In this document: positions 9,601 through 17,766 of the stretch, in pieces
Layout: each line of letters begins with the position of its first letter
Position numbering within the stretch: the stretch's first letter is position 1
Assembly (NCBI GenBank): GCA_965249035.1
Contig: CBDFKV010000007.1
Span: 310,001-374,000 of the forward strand
DNA length: 64,000 nucleotides
Direction of reading: 5' to 3'
Origin: CBDFKV01 sp965249035
Lineage (GTDB): Bacteria > Pseudomonadota > Gammaproteobacteria > Arenicellales > Poriferihabitantaceae
Program-made: the position numbers and the translations under genes
The notes under the pieces: model-generated
What the model saw: only the letters and a program-made list of their open reading frames with translations
The model's database searches: none
Told to the model about the DNA's origin: nothing

Positions 9601-10138
9601 TTTCGCGGCGTTTGTCTTTGTAACGCGAAATGCCTGCCGCTTCTTCGACGAATGCGCGCAAATCTTCGGGCCGTGCTTCGACAATCCGGCTCACCATGCC
9701 TTGCTCGATGATTGAGTAAGAACGCGGCCCCAGCCCGGTGCCACGGAACAGATCAACTACATCCTTACGACGAACCTTTTTGTCGTTAATCAAATAGATC
9801 GATTGACCATCTCGACTGAGCGTACGGCGAATGGCAATCTCAGCAAATTCAGCGTAAGCACTTTTTATTCGACCAAGGCTATTGTCAAATAACAGCTCAA
9901 CCGAGGCTTTGCCGACTGCTTTACGTGTTGACGAGCCGTTAAAAATAACATCGTCCATACTCGCCCCACGCAGCATTTTAGCGGAAGACTCCCCCATCAC
10001 CCAGCGGACCGCATCGATGACATTCGACTTGCCGCAACCATTTGGCCCTACGACGCCAACGATATCTCCTTTGAACGACACTTCTGTCGAATCAACAAAG
10101 GATTTAAAGCCATAGACATTAATTTTCTTGAGATACAT
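6635..10138 (-). CDS. smc: Chromosome partition protein Smc
   Basis: 1167 residues, the usual length. Smc is the ATPase core of a condensin. N-terminal head: MYLKKINVYGFKSF and Walker A GPNGCGKSN (~32-40). Long coiled coils (~165-500 and ~660-1000) flank a hinge domain (~520-640, with the GxV...TQTGTIIGRNW strand). C-terminal head: the LSGGEKALTA signature and Walker B FCMLDEVDAPLD. No scpA/scpB genes are in the window. It is first in the smc-zipA-ligA block. Having Smc rather than MukB separates this organism from enterics and vibrios. Confidence 0.97.
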   Translation of the reverse strand: MYLKKINVYGFKSFVDSTEVSFKGDIVGVVGPNGCGKSNVIDAVRWVMGESSAKMLRGASMDDVIFNGSSTRKAVGKASVELLFDNSLGRIKSAYAEFAEIAIRRTLSRDGQSIYLINDKKVRRKDVVDLFRGTGLGPRSYSIIEQGMVSRIVEARPEDLRAFVEEAAGISRYKDKRRETEIRIKNTRENLERVEDIRGELLKQVARLKRQAQSARRYRTLQSERRDTTGQLYALRYHELQTLEQEDIERLKEAKLNLEKTLSKQRHFEADIEAERAQHTDLQSHLNQTQGQFYQAGAEVAKLEQEIDHIKRSQKRLTQERDELTAAVNKVEAEVNTDQLRLTDTEAEILALEPAIKRAEIELTEVQATMQQASKKRNQWQDEWNQFSQSLQRPIHEKQVQQSLIDQLARQEGRSSQSHRQMTLELDTISQALTTERDQVSEANVSSKAQAVAAADSAINDYEQKLAGLRDELRNVQSDVSDQRSIQQTASARLNSLREFQQAELGDDKQEAQLQSMGLSNHLKLAQRIVVEKGWQRAADRILAPFLNAITGVDPLHAVWQSDDDDQTLTAFSDEALTPNNDSSHDWPKLADFVTSESAYLTSLLGGVFVAETLADALSMRQSLYNGDKVVTQTGTIIGRNWISHANQASLNTGFLVRAEEIQALQTQLDAAATTLAPLQARQPAIEEELRATEQELGRSRQSRRELGLELSRLDSELARQNTTRENQQLRKQVLEQELKELVALIEEEQSRKVSAQLALAQASAEAGELNEIQQELTERGDAVKSTARESETRLSSKQTAMHQLALSKARLETAVDSLRKGLERLAEQQLSLQARSAQIDESKQSTTKPLSQLNQQLQLAIETRQTVEGQLAKVRDTIASHEDALRDMQQVLSRRVQAVATAREQQEREKMGLNSVEVRQQTMVEEIAKEGYKLKRLMKKADFSTPLHECEAQLEKLNRKIGNIGPVNLVAIEEYETESERANYLEQQHADLTKALETLEAVINKMDKETKKRFRQTFKALNKGFSNFFPKLFGGGRASLELTTDDWLTTGIAVTAQPPGKRNSTIYLLSGGEKALTAVALLFGLFELNPAPFCMLDEVDAPLDDANVDRFCQTLNTLSEYSQMIVITHNKITMQAAQSLIGVTMNEPGVSRVVSVSVDDAMKMVD

Positions 10139-10287
10139 TCCTACGGCGCTACCGAATAAAGTCCGTTATCCTTACCTGATTGAGTGGCTAAGTACGGCAA
10201 TGGGGTCAAATTTTCTATTTTATATCGATCAAGTATATGGTTTGTTACCTGGCCATTTCATCCGCTTTTTTGTTCATCAAGGCGAAT

Positions 10288-10317
10288 TTGATCGGCTCAG
10301 GTGAACGCGATTATACC
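10288..10317 (+). promoter_or_regulatory. Candidate sigma70 promoter for dtd
   Basis: TTGATC (10288-10293) and TATACC (10312-10317) with 18 bp between them lie about 70 bp before the dtd start. This is the best match in the 248-bp gap between divergent smc and dtd. The rest of the gap shows no gene, repeat or obvious hairpin. Confidence 0.4.
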
Positions 10318-10386
10318 GTTTTCGCAAACAAACGCGGTGCTTTCCAGTACACTACTGGCCGGTAATTTAATGGCGGATAACACTAA

Positions 10387-10830
10387 GTGAGAATAGTCAT
10401 TCAAAGAGTCCTACAAGCTTCTGTTTCTATAGACAATAACACTGTAGGTTTGATTGGTTCAGGGGTGTTGGCGCTGGTGGGTTTTGGGAAATTAGACCCC
10501 CATCCAGAGCTATTAAAAGCCATCAAGAAGCTATTGAATTTAAGAATTTTTGAAAATGTCGAGACAGGCAAGCTTGATCACTCATTGCTTGACACCCATG
10601 GGGGCTTGTTACTAGTGCCACAATTTACTGTGTACGGCTCAGCCAACAAGGGCAGGCGCCCCGGTTTTCAAGAGGCACTCGCGCCTCGGCAAGCAAAAGT
10701 GCTGTTTACGCAAATGGTCGAAATCGCTAAGGCAAGCTATGATGGGCCAATCGCCAGTGGCCGCTTTGGGGCCAACATGCAAGTGGCGCTAATCAATGAT
10801 GGGCCCATGACCCTAATATTAGACATCTAG
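10387..10830 (+). CDS. dtd: D-aminoacyl-tRNA deacylase
   Basis: 147 residues, full length. It hydrolyses D-amino acids (and glycine mischarged on tRNA-Ala) from tRNA. The hallmark Gly-cisPro motif is present as NDGPMT (138-142 region). The other family motif, SQxT in E. coli, reads PQFT here (78-81), so its Ser is Pro. Other conserved blocks are the start IVIQRVLQASV, KGRRPGF and SGRFGANMQV. The start is GTG at 10387 just after a stop in the same frame. It converges on yaaA with a 12-bp gap. Confidence 0.94.
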   Translation: MRIVIQRVLQASVSIDNNTVGLIGSGVLALVGFGKLDPHPELLKAIKKLLNLRIFENVETGKLDHSLLDTHGGLLLVPQFTVYGSANKGRRPGFQEALAPRQAKVLFTQMVEIAKASYDGPIASGRFGANMQVALINDGPMTLILDI

Positions 10831-10842
10831 GCTATTGAATTT

Positions 10843-11628
10843 CTAACGTTTCTTGGCGGGTTGCGGACGGCTGAATGTCCACTGGGCATCGTCAGATAAG
10901 GCAGCATTGTAGCGATAGCCATCAACATCAAAGCTTTTCAAGTCGGCTGAGCGCTCAATATGGTTTTTGATCACGTAATCTGCCATTAAGCCGCGTGCGC
11001 GTTTGGCAAAAATTGCAATTACGCGTGTCGCACCCTCCTTTTCTTCCTTGAAGTTGAGCGTTAACAATCGCCCGTCTAACAGTTTTGGTTTGATCGATTT
11101 GAAATATTCGGTTGATGCCAAATTGACCAAGGTGGGCTCTTGTTGCTTGCCGAGATCAGCATTCAAGGCCTCGGTGATGCGATTGCCCCAGAAGGCATAT
11201 AACGTTTCCCCACGAGGGTTAGGCAGGCGTGTTTTCATCTCTAAGCGGTACGCTTGAATCAGATCAAGCGGTCGTAAATAGCCGTATAAGCCCGATAAAA
11301 CGCGTATATGTGCTTGGGCAAAAGCCAAGTCTGTTTCATCGTAAAGATCGCTATCGATTCCAGTATAAACGTCACCTTTAAAGGCAAAAATAGCGGGTTT
11401 AGAATGGGTCTGGGAATAGTCTGGGTCGAACGACTGAAATCGTTCAACATTCAGCGCGGCGATGTTGTCACTGACATTCATCAAGCGGCGAATGGTCGCG
11501 GTATCATAAGTGCGCAGTTCGTCAATCAGTATCTGTGATTGCTCGCGCATTGCCGGCAGCGTATGGGTTTTACTGCCAGCAACTGGAGTGAAGTCTTGTC
11601 CTTTAGAGGGCGATAACGTAATAATCAT
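10843..11628 (-). CDS. yaaA: Peroxide stress protein YaaA (UPF0246)
   Basis: 261 residues, full length for the YaaA/DUF328 family. In E. coli YaaA lowers free iron and limits oxidative DNA damage under peroxide stress; the mechanism is not settled. Family blocks visible: the N-terminal ITLSPSKGQDF, the central LSGLYGYLRPLDLIQAYRLEM, FWGNRIT, NLASTEYFKSI, and FAKRARGLMADYVI near the C-terminus. The start ATG is at 11628. It appears monocistronic. Confidence 0.95.
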   Translation of the reverse strand: MIITLSPSKGQDFTPVAGSKTHTLPAMREQSQILIDELRTYDTATIRRLMNVSDNIAALNVERFQSFDPDYSQTHSKPAIFAFKGDVYTGIDSDLYDETDLAFAQAHIRVLSGLYGYLRPLDLIQAYRLEMKTRLPNPRGETLYAFWGNRITEALNADLGKQQEPTLVNLASTEYFKSIKPKLLDGRLLTLNFKEEKEGATRVIAIFAKRARGLMADYVIKNHIERSADLKSFDVDGYRYNAALSDDAQWTFSRPQPAKKR

Positions 11629-11790
11629 GGTATCTCGATCAAGCTCGTTTTATGCCCCATTAGCAAAGATGCATTTACCGGGGCGTTCGGTACAATCAGA
11701 CGATGGTATCATCAGGCGCTGACACAGTTCGATGGATTTTGTGGGGAGCCTGTTGCCACATCCGCCCATTTTTCTTAAACGACCACGCTT

Positions 11791-12834
11791 ATGCGCCCAT
11801 CTGAACTCAGCCAAATTCTCGACCGGGAATTTTTCAGTACCCAAGATCAACAGCACACGCCGGTGATGCTATGGGGGCCGCCAGGAGTGGGCAAATCACA
11901 AATGGTGTATCAGGTGGGTGCGCGCCATCAGGTGCCGGTGCTGGACATTCGTCTGTCACAGTTAGAACCTAGTGATTTACGTGGGATACCATTTCGCAAG
12001 GGTGATTTGGTTGATTGGGCAACGCCCTCAATGTTGCCGGATGCAAAACGTCACGGAGAGTCGGGTGTTTTGTTTTTAGATGAAATTACTTCAGCGGTGC
12101 CGAGCGTTTCGGCCGCGGCTTATCAGCTCATTTTAGATCGCCGTCTAGGGGATTATCTGGTCCCTGATGGCTGGGCGGTATTTGCGGCGGGCAATCGTCA
12201 AGGCGATCGCGGGGTCACTTATGCGATGCCTGCCCCTTTGGCGAATCGTTTTTCGCATTATGAATTAACGCTCAACCTCGATGACTGGGTTGCTTGGGCA
12301 TACGCCAATGGCATTGATGAGCGCGTGATTGGGTTTTTACGCTATCGGCCTGAGCAATTATTTGATTTTGACCCGGCGATTAACCCGGTGGCCTTTCCGT
12401 CGCCCCGCTCTTGGGAGTTTTCTCATCGCGCCTTACAAAAGTTTTCTGATCATCCGCGTTTGCTGGCGGGTGCGTTGCAAGCCTGTGTCGGCCGTGCCGC
12501 CGGTATTGAGTTAAAAGCCTATATCGATAGTTTAGACAAAATGCCTGATATCGAGGCTATCATGCGGGGTGAAGCCATTGACCCACCGCAAGAGATCGAC
12601 TTGCAGTATGCGGTGGCGAGCGCATTGGTGGGACGTGCCGTTGGTGCACGCGAACAGGATCAAGCCACGTCAGTTTTTGGCCATGTGCTGCGTTTTGCTA
12701 ACCGTTTCAAAGACAAGGAAATGGGCGTGATGTTGGTGTCAGACTTGTTACGGGCGGTGGGTGATGATGTCTTTGAAGCTCCTGAATTCGCCGAATGGGC
12801 CAGCGCCATTGGTGACATCATGTTGTACGAATAG
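11791..12834 (+). CDS. MoxR-type AAA+ ATPase
   Basis: 347 residues. MoxR ATPases act as chaperones for metal-centre assembly or protein-complex maturation, typically with a VWA partner encoded next door. Walker A GPPGVGKSQ (~29-37), Walker B VLFLDEI (~91-97), a sensor-1 region in AAGNRQGDRG, and an arginine-finger-like APLANRFSHYE. The C-terminal lid continues to 347. It is followed 18 bp later by the VWA gene and then a DsrS-like gene on the same strand, a three-gene unit. The start ATG at 11791 has no strong Shine-Dalgarno. Confidence 0.9.
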   Translation: MRPSELSQILDREFFSTQDQQHTPVMLWGPPGVGKSQMVYQVGARHQVPVLDIRLSQLEPSDLRGIPFRKGDLVDWATPSMLPDAKRHGESGVLFLDEITSAVPSVSAAAYQLILDRRLGDYLVPDGWAVFAAGNRQGDRGVTYAMPAPLANRFSHYELTLNLDDWVAWAYANGIDERVIGFLRYRPEQLFDFDPAINPVAFPSPRSWEFSHRALQKFSDHPRLLAGALQACVGRAAGIELKAYIDSLDKMPDIEAIMRGEAIDPPQEIDLQYAVASALVGRAVGAREQDQATSVFGHVLRFANRFKDKEMGVMLVSDLLRAVGDDVFEAPEFAEWASAIGDIMLYE

Positions 12835-12852
12835 TCATTCGGGTATAGCAGC

Positions 12853-14157
12853 ATGAGCACTACGACTGATACTGAATCAACCCCAGCTGACAGCGCCCAT
12901 AAACTGGCGAGAGCGCGAACCCGGCTTATCTTGGAAAAACCGTTCTTGGGCGCGTTGGTACTACGTTTGCCCCTGCAGGGGGCCGACCCCAGTTGGTGTC
13001 AAACCACCGGCACCGACGCACGTAAGTTTTACTACAACGACGATTATGTGCGCGCGTTAAAGCCGCTGGAATTACAATTTACATTGGCCCACGAAGCGTT
13101 ACATTGCGCCTTGTCTCACTTTAATCGCCGTCAACATCGACATAAAGCGCGCTGGGATTTGGCTTGCGATTATGCCATCAACCCAATTTTGCTAGACGAA
13201 GGCTTGACTCCGCCACCAGGGGTGATGGTGATGAATGAATATCGCGGCATGAGCGCTGAGGAAATCTACCCCTGTTTACAGGATAATGATTTATCGGAAA
13301 CGATGGATCAACACCTGTACGATAAGTCGGATTCAAGCGAAGGGGGACAAAGCAGCTGCGATAACCCGCTTGACAACCAGCCTTCGCCCGAGACCGACGA
13401 GCCATCACAGCCCCAGCAGAAACAGCCATCGCATCAAGACGGAGGCGGCGAACCAACAAGCCAACCGGTGCATCCAGAACAAGATGGCCCGATAAATACT
13501 CCGCCGCCTTCCCTTAGCCAAGCCGAGCGCGATAACTTGGAAGAGCAATGGCAACATCGAACCGCTGGCGCTGCGCAACAAGCCCAGCAAACAGGCAAGT
13601 TAAGCGGTGTGCTGGCGCGTTTTTTTGATCAACAAGCGCAAGCTCAGTTGCCTTGGCGGGCGGTACTCAGCCAATATCTGAGCGCCACTGCGCGGGATGA
13701 CTACTCCTGGTCGCGGCCCTCTAGTCGTCGCGGTGATCCTGCCTTATATCCCAGCCTTAGAAGTCAGCAAGCCAATGTTGTCTTAGCAATCGATGTTAGC
13801 GGTTCAATTAGTAAGCAAGCACTTAATGACTGCCTGAGCGAGGTAGACGCGCTCAAAGGGCAGCTACGAGCTCGCGTTGACCTGCTTGCTTGCGACGCTA
13901 ACATTGTGGATGGTTTTCCAAAGACGTTTGAGAGTTGGGAACCGTTGAGGGTGCCAGAAGCATTGAGTGGCGGCGGTAGCACACGCTTTGAGCCTGTATT
14001 TGATTGGGTCGCTACTCAGGATCACCAGCCAGATGTATTAGTCTATTTTACTGACGGGCGCGGCTCCTTTCCGACACCAGCACCTTCTTATCCCGTCATC
14101 TGGATGATTAAAGGTCACGCTGAGGTGCCCTGGGGGCGCCGGATTCAGTTTAACTGA
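12853..14157 (+). CDS. Zincin-like/VWA-domain protein (DUF2201 type), MoxR partner
   Basis: 434 residues. The N-terminal domain (~15-135) carries a zinc-protease-like HExxH (H80-E81-A-L-H84, with another His at 89) in FTLAHEALHCALSH. A Pro/Gln/Ser-rich linker (~150-225) follows. The C-terminal VWA-like domain (~305-434) has the MIDAS start LAIDVSGSIS (DxSxS). This is the DUF2201 architecture found beside MoxR ATPases. Whether the HExxH is catalytic is unknown. Likely role: substrate-recognition partner of the upstream ATPase. Only 8 bp separate it from the following gene. Confidence 0.85.
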   Translation: MSTTTDTESTPADSAHKLARARTRLILEKPFLGALVLRLPLQGADPSWCQTTGTDARKFYYNDDYVRALKPLELQFTLAHEALHCALSHFNRRQHRHKARWDLACDYAINPILLDEGLTPPPGVMVMNEYRGMSAEEIYPCLQDNDLSETMDQHLYDKSDSSEGGQSSCDNPLDNQPSPETDEPSQPQQKQPSHQDGGGEPTSQPVHPEQDGPINTPPPSLSQAERDNLEEQWQHRTAGAAQQAQQTGKLSGVLARFFDQQAQAQLPWRAVLSQYLSATARDDYSWSRPSSRRGDPALYPSLRSQQANVVLAIDVSGSISKQALNDCLSEVDALKGQLRARVDLLACDANIVDGFPKTFESWEPLRVPEALSGGGSTRFEPVFDWVATQDHQPDVLVYFTDGRGSFPTPAPSYPVIWMIKGHAEVPWGRRIQFN

Positions 14158-14165
14158 GGGCCGGA

Positions 14166-15299
14166 TTGATGCCACTCGTCAGTGACGATAAATTGCGTCT
14201 AAATGTGTTGTGCGCGCAACCAGTGAAAGCGATTCGTATCCATGAATCCAGTTTGACGCTGTATGCGATCACGGACAAAGGTGAGGCGACAATCAGGTTG
14301 GCTGGCAATGGCAACAACCATGGCAATGCCGATACCTACCTGCGGGAAGTGCGTGAATTTCTGTCTGAATATTTTCTCGATATGCCCGGCGGCTATCCTT
14401 TACATCTAAAACGTTGGACCCGGATGGGCTTTGCCACCAACACCCTAGAAAAAATGCTATTACTAGGCGAGCCGGAGGCCATCGCTGCAGTGGCTTACGC
14501 GCCTAAGGTCACACTTGAGATCGCCAAACACGCCTGGTGGGCGCACCAAAGCGGTGAGATAGCGCGGAACCTGCTTGAGCACGAGGAGGTGCAAAAAAGT
14601 CATTTGGGCCAGCAACTAGCTGAATTCTTACTGGAGTTTTTGCCATTTGAAGAGCGCCCACTAGATGTAGTTCATAGTGTGCGCCTTTGCCTGCAAGGCG
14701 ATTTAATTAGTACCAAAGCGCGGCAAAGCCTGTGGGCGCGAGCCCAGCGCAAGAACCCTTACCTAGTGGGTTTTTTAATGGCTGACCCGACGGCCATTCC
14801 TTCGCAAGAAATCGAACACCCAGATTCTGCGATGATTAAGGCAAGACTTTTAAATGCGTGCGCTGAAGACAATGGCTACGCAGCACTCTTTCTGAATTTA
14901 TTGCGACCCGAAGGTCGTCAATGGCTGCAAACACTTAAATCAGCACTGGCAAAGCCAAACGATCCGGACGTGGTGATTGCACTGTTTTCGGCCATCGCAC
15001 GCTATTTTCCGATCACCTATCCTGAACGCTACGGCGTACGAGAAATTAGTGAAGCGCAGACTCGTGTAATTTCACAAACCGATGGTGATAACGGACCTCC
15101 TGATTTGAACGCACTAGTTAATGCAGTGCCGCCCGAAATAGTGCCAAAAGTGCGCTCAATGCTGGTGCTAGCGCAACTCGGTGAAGATACACTCAACCCG
15201 GTCTTTGGCGGCCGTGATGTCAGCGGCACAGTAATGAGAAAACACCTAAACCCATTGTTCAGCGCATTGACTACACACATTGATCAACTGCTAAACTAG
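14166..15299 (+). CDS. DsrS-like protein of unknown function
   Basis: 377 residues, apparently soluble, no signal peptide. I recognise the N-terminal pattern (LRLNVLCAQPVKAIRIHESSLTLY), the YLREVREFLSEY...GGYPLHLKRWTRMG segment, the LLLGEPEAIAAVAYAP segment and the NPYLVGFLMADP segment as resembling proteins annotated DsrS. DsrS is named after the last gene of the Allochromatium dsr operon and has no established biochemical function. No dsr sulfur-oxidation genes are nearby. Here it is the third gene of a tight MoxR-VWA unit, so its role is more likely tied to that pair. The family assignment is from memory. Confidence 0.6.
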   Translation: MMPLVSDDKLRLNVLCAQPVKAIRIHESSLTLYAITDKGEATIRLAGNGNNHGNADTYLREVREFLSEYFLDMPGGYPLHLKRWTRMGFATNTLEKMLLLGEPEAIAAVAYAPKVTLEIAKHAWWAHQSGEIARNLLEHEEVQKSHLGQQLAEFLLEFLPFEERPLDVVHSVRLCLQGDLISTKARQSLWARAQRKNPYLVGFLMADPTAIPSQEIEHPDSAMIKARLLNACAEDNGYAALFLNLLRPEGRQWLQTLKSALAKPNDPDVVIALFSAIARYFPITYPERYGVREISEAQTRVISQTDGDNGPPDLNALVNAVPPEIVPKVRSMLVLAQLGEDTLNPVFGGRDVSGTVMRKHLNPLFSALTTHIDQLLN

Positions 15300-15328
15300 C
15301 GGCGTTTTAACTTAACCAGACTGCAGTT

Positions 15329-16183
15329 ATGCCCTACGCTTACGTCAATGGCCATTACGTCGATGAAAGCACTGCCCAGATATCGATTTTTGATCGCGGA
15401 TTTTTATTCGGTGATGGTGTTTACGAAGTCATTGCAGTGATGAATGGCCGTTTTATAGATGCCGATCTTCACTATGACCGCTTGGCTCGATCGCTGAGCG
15501 AAATTCAAATGCGTTGGCCGCAACCACGTACCGAAATAGAAGCAATGGCGGCTGAATTAATCGCTAAAAACCAAGTTGATGAAGGCTTACTTTATTTGCA
15601 GGTGACGCGCGGCAGTTCGCAGCCACGATTATTCAATTTTCCGCCAGACAGAGTTCAACCGGCGATCGTTGCATTTACACAAGCCAAGGTCTTGGGCCAA
15701 GATGAAACCGCTGAAATTGGTATTAAAGTGGTTACGACGCCTGATTTACGTTGGCAACGACGAGATATCAAAGCGACCGCCCTGCTCGCCCAATGTTTGG
15801 CTAAACAAGCGGCGGTTGAAGCAGGCGCAGCCGAGGCGCTGATGCTGGAAGATGGCATTATCACCGAAGGCTCTTCCTCGACCTTTCATATCATTAAAGA
15901 CAACACCTTGATTACCCGCCCGCTCAGCCATAAAGTATTGCCCGGCGTGACCCGCCGTTCTATGTTGAAACTGGCAGCGGATACCGAGCTAGAGATTATA
16001 GAGCGTCCAATTTCAATTGAAGAAGCTTATGCCGCCGATGAAGCCTTTATCACTTCGGCCAGCACCTTTGTGATGCCAGTGGTGCACATTGATGGCCACG
16101 GTATTGCCAATGGAGAACCCGGACGTTGGACACAACAATTACGCCGGGTGTATATCGATACCGCTTTGTGTGCGAGTGATTAA
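15329..16183 (+). CDS. dat: D-amino acid aminotransferase (PLP fold type IV)
   Basis: 284 residues, typical for class IV aminotransferases. Likely reaction: D-alanine + 2-oxoglutarate to pyruvate + D-glutamate. Conserved blocks: FDRGFLFGDGVYEV (21-34), PLP lysine in RRDIKATALLAQ (K148), PLP-binding EGSSSTFHI (~188), and PGVTRR. The start IDRGF-type segment and the RWxxRDIK sequence favour D-alanine aminotransferase over branched-chain aminotransferase or aminodeoxychorismate lyase, but substrate cannot be fixed by sequence alone. It is monocistronic, 30 bp after the DsrS-like gene. Confidence 0.82.
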   Translation: MPYAYVNGHYVDESTAQISIFDRGFLFGDGVYEVIAVMNGRFIDADLHYDRLARSLSEIQMRWPQPRTEIEAMAAELIAKNQVDEGLLYLQVTRGSSQPRLFNFPPDRVQPAIVAFTQAKVLGQDETAEIGIKVVTTPDLRWQRRDIKATALLAQCLAKQAAVEAGAAEALMLEDGIITEGSSSTFHIIKDNTLITRPLSHKVLPGVTRRSMLKLAADTELEIIERPISIEEAYAADEAFITSASTFVMPVVHIDGHGIANGEPGRWTQQLRRVYIDTALCASD

Positions 16184-16205
16184 CTGCGTTAACCGGTTTT
16201 TAAAT

Positions 16206-16685
16206 TTATTCGGGGAATGCTGGAACCGTGTCGTTAAATTGCCGCAGGTAAGCCAGTAGTTCGGCGCGTTTCTGATCAGACTTAATCCCTCTGAAGTTCA
16301 TCGCGCGGCCAGGAATTGCGCGCTCAGTATTGGTCAAATAATAATTTAAGGTCGCAAAATCCCAAGTATGGCCTGACTGCCGCATCGCTTCGGAATACTG
16401 GAAACTGGTCACGCTGCCTGCTTCGCGTCCAAATACGTTCCACAATTTTGGCCCCAAATTATGGATTCCATCCTTTGCAACATCATGGCAAGTAGCGCAT
16501 TTACGATCGAAGTATTTTGCACCAGCATCAATATCGGCTTGTTCCACCAGTGTCTTGAACGCGGGGCTTAGGGCCGGTTGGTAGTCCCCAAGTGGTTCAG
16601 AGTTAACTTCTGCATTACCTACTGCTGACAGTAAAGCCGCAAGTAGCGTCATCAGGATAAGGGATCGATTTTTGAGGGGGTTCAT
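16206..16685 (-). CDS. Periplasmic class I cytochrome c
   Basis: 159 residues with an N-terminal signal peptide (LILMTLLAALLSAVGNA, ~9-25), so exported. One heme c site CATCH (C63, C66, H67) and a likely axial Met in GRAMNFRG (M129). The GPKLWNVFGREAG and FQYSEAMRQSGHTWD segments match the cytochrome c2/c550 group of small electron carriers. Partner oxidoreductase unknown. It converges with dat; the HDAC-like gene lies 54 bp upstream on the same strand. Confidence 0.9.
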   Translation of the reverse strand: MNPLKNRSLILMTLLAALLSAVGNAEVNSEPLGDYQPALSPAFKTLVEQADIDAGAKYFDRKCATCHDVAKDGIHNLGPKLWNVFGREAGSVTSFQYSEAMRQSGHTWDFATLNYYLTNTERAIPGRAMNFRGIKSDQKRAELLAYLRQFNDTVPAFPE

Positions 16686-16739
16686 TTTCTTTTGCGCTAG
16701 ATATTGATAATGATTGCCTGGTTCTAGCCTTATCCTTGC

Positions 16740-17669
16740 CTAGTCCAGCTCCGCGAGTTGCTTAATATGCGCCGTGACGCTGCGGCCTAAAGACGACAGG
16801 TCATACCCCCCTTCCAAACACGAAATGACACGACTGTTACCGTGCTTTTTAGCTAAGCTACAAATCTCTTGGGTGAACCAACTATAGTCAGCTTCGTGCA
16901 GTTGAAAGCCGCCCATGTCGTCTTGCCAATGTGAGTCAAAGCCTGCTGAAATAATAATCAGTTCAGGGGCAAAAGCATCTAGCTTGGGCAGCCAGTGGTC
17001 GTGTATTGCATTCTGCCAATTTGCCCCGCTTGTGCCCGACGGCAAGGGCAGGTTCATGATGTTTGGCTGATCGGTGTCCGCGCCGTTGAAGGGATAAAAG
17101 GGGTGCTGAAAAGAGGAACCAAACAACACGCGATCGTCACCGCAAAAGATTTCTTCGGTACCGTCACCGTGGTGTACATCAAAGTCCAAAATAGCGACGC
17201 GATTGAGACCGTAGTGCTCCATGGCGTAAGCGGCACCAACGGCAACGTTATTGAAAACGCAAAAACCGGCAGCTTGACTTTTGCCAGCATGATGCCCTGG
17301 TGGCCGGATACCACAGAACGCATGTTTAAACTGGCCGCTCATGACCAAATCAACGGCTTTTAGCATTGCTCCTGCGCTACGTAAGGCAGCGTTGAGCGTA
17401 TGCGGATTCATGCCAGTATCTCCATCAAGCATGATATGGCCATGCTTGGGTGCGCTGGTAAAAACGCGTTCAACGTAGTCATCGTCATGAACACGAACCA
17501 AGTCTGCTTTTTCTGCTAAAGGCGCATCGAAATGGATCAAAACCCAGTCCACTCCGGAGGAGATAAGCTGGTTCCTGATCGCGTCAAGCCGGTCAGGGGA
17601 TTCGGGGTGATGAGGGTGCCCATTGTCGTGCAATGAACAATCGGGATGGGTGATGACTGCTGCTGTCAT
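16740..17669 (-). CDS. Histone deacetylase-like amidohydrolase
   Basis: 309 residues of the arginase/deacetylase fold. Zinc-dependent deacetylase of acetylated polyamines, lysine or acetoin-type substrates; the natural substrate is unknown. Active-site pair H126-H127 (RPPGHHAG), zinc ligands D164 and H166 in DFDVHHGDGT and D245 in SAGFDSHW, and the C-terminal LEGGYDLSSL. Complete and probably active. The Pat-like acetyltransferase gene lies divergently about 100 bp away. An acetylation/deacetylation pairing is possible but unproven. Confidence 0.88.
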   Translation of the reverse strand: MTAAVITHPDCSLHDNGHPHHPESPDRLDAIRNQLISSGVDWVLIHFDAPLAEKADLVRVHDDDYVERVFTSAPKHGHIMLDGDTGMNPHTLNAALRSAGAMLKAVDLVMSGQFKHAFCGIRPPGHHAGKSQAAGFCVFNNVAVGAAYAMEHYGLNRVAILDFDVHHGDGTEEIFCGDDRVLFGSSFQHPFYPFNGADTDQPNIMNLPLPSGTSGANWQNAIHDHWLPKLDAFAPELIIISAGFDSHWQDDMGGFQLHEADYSWFTQEICSLAKKHGNSRVISCLEGGYDLSSLGRSVTAHIKQLAELD

Positions 17670-17766
17670 ATCTACTTTGGATCAATGGTTTAAGAACTAA
17701 ATTTGTGCGCTGCAACATTGAGTCAGGCATAATACCCATCATAAACTAATCACCTGATTTATACCA

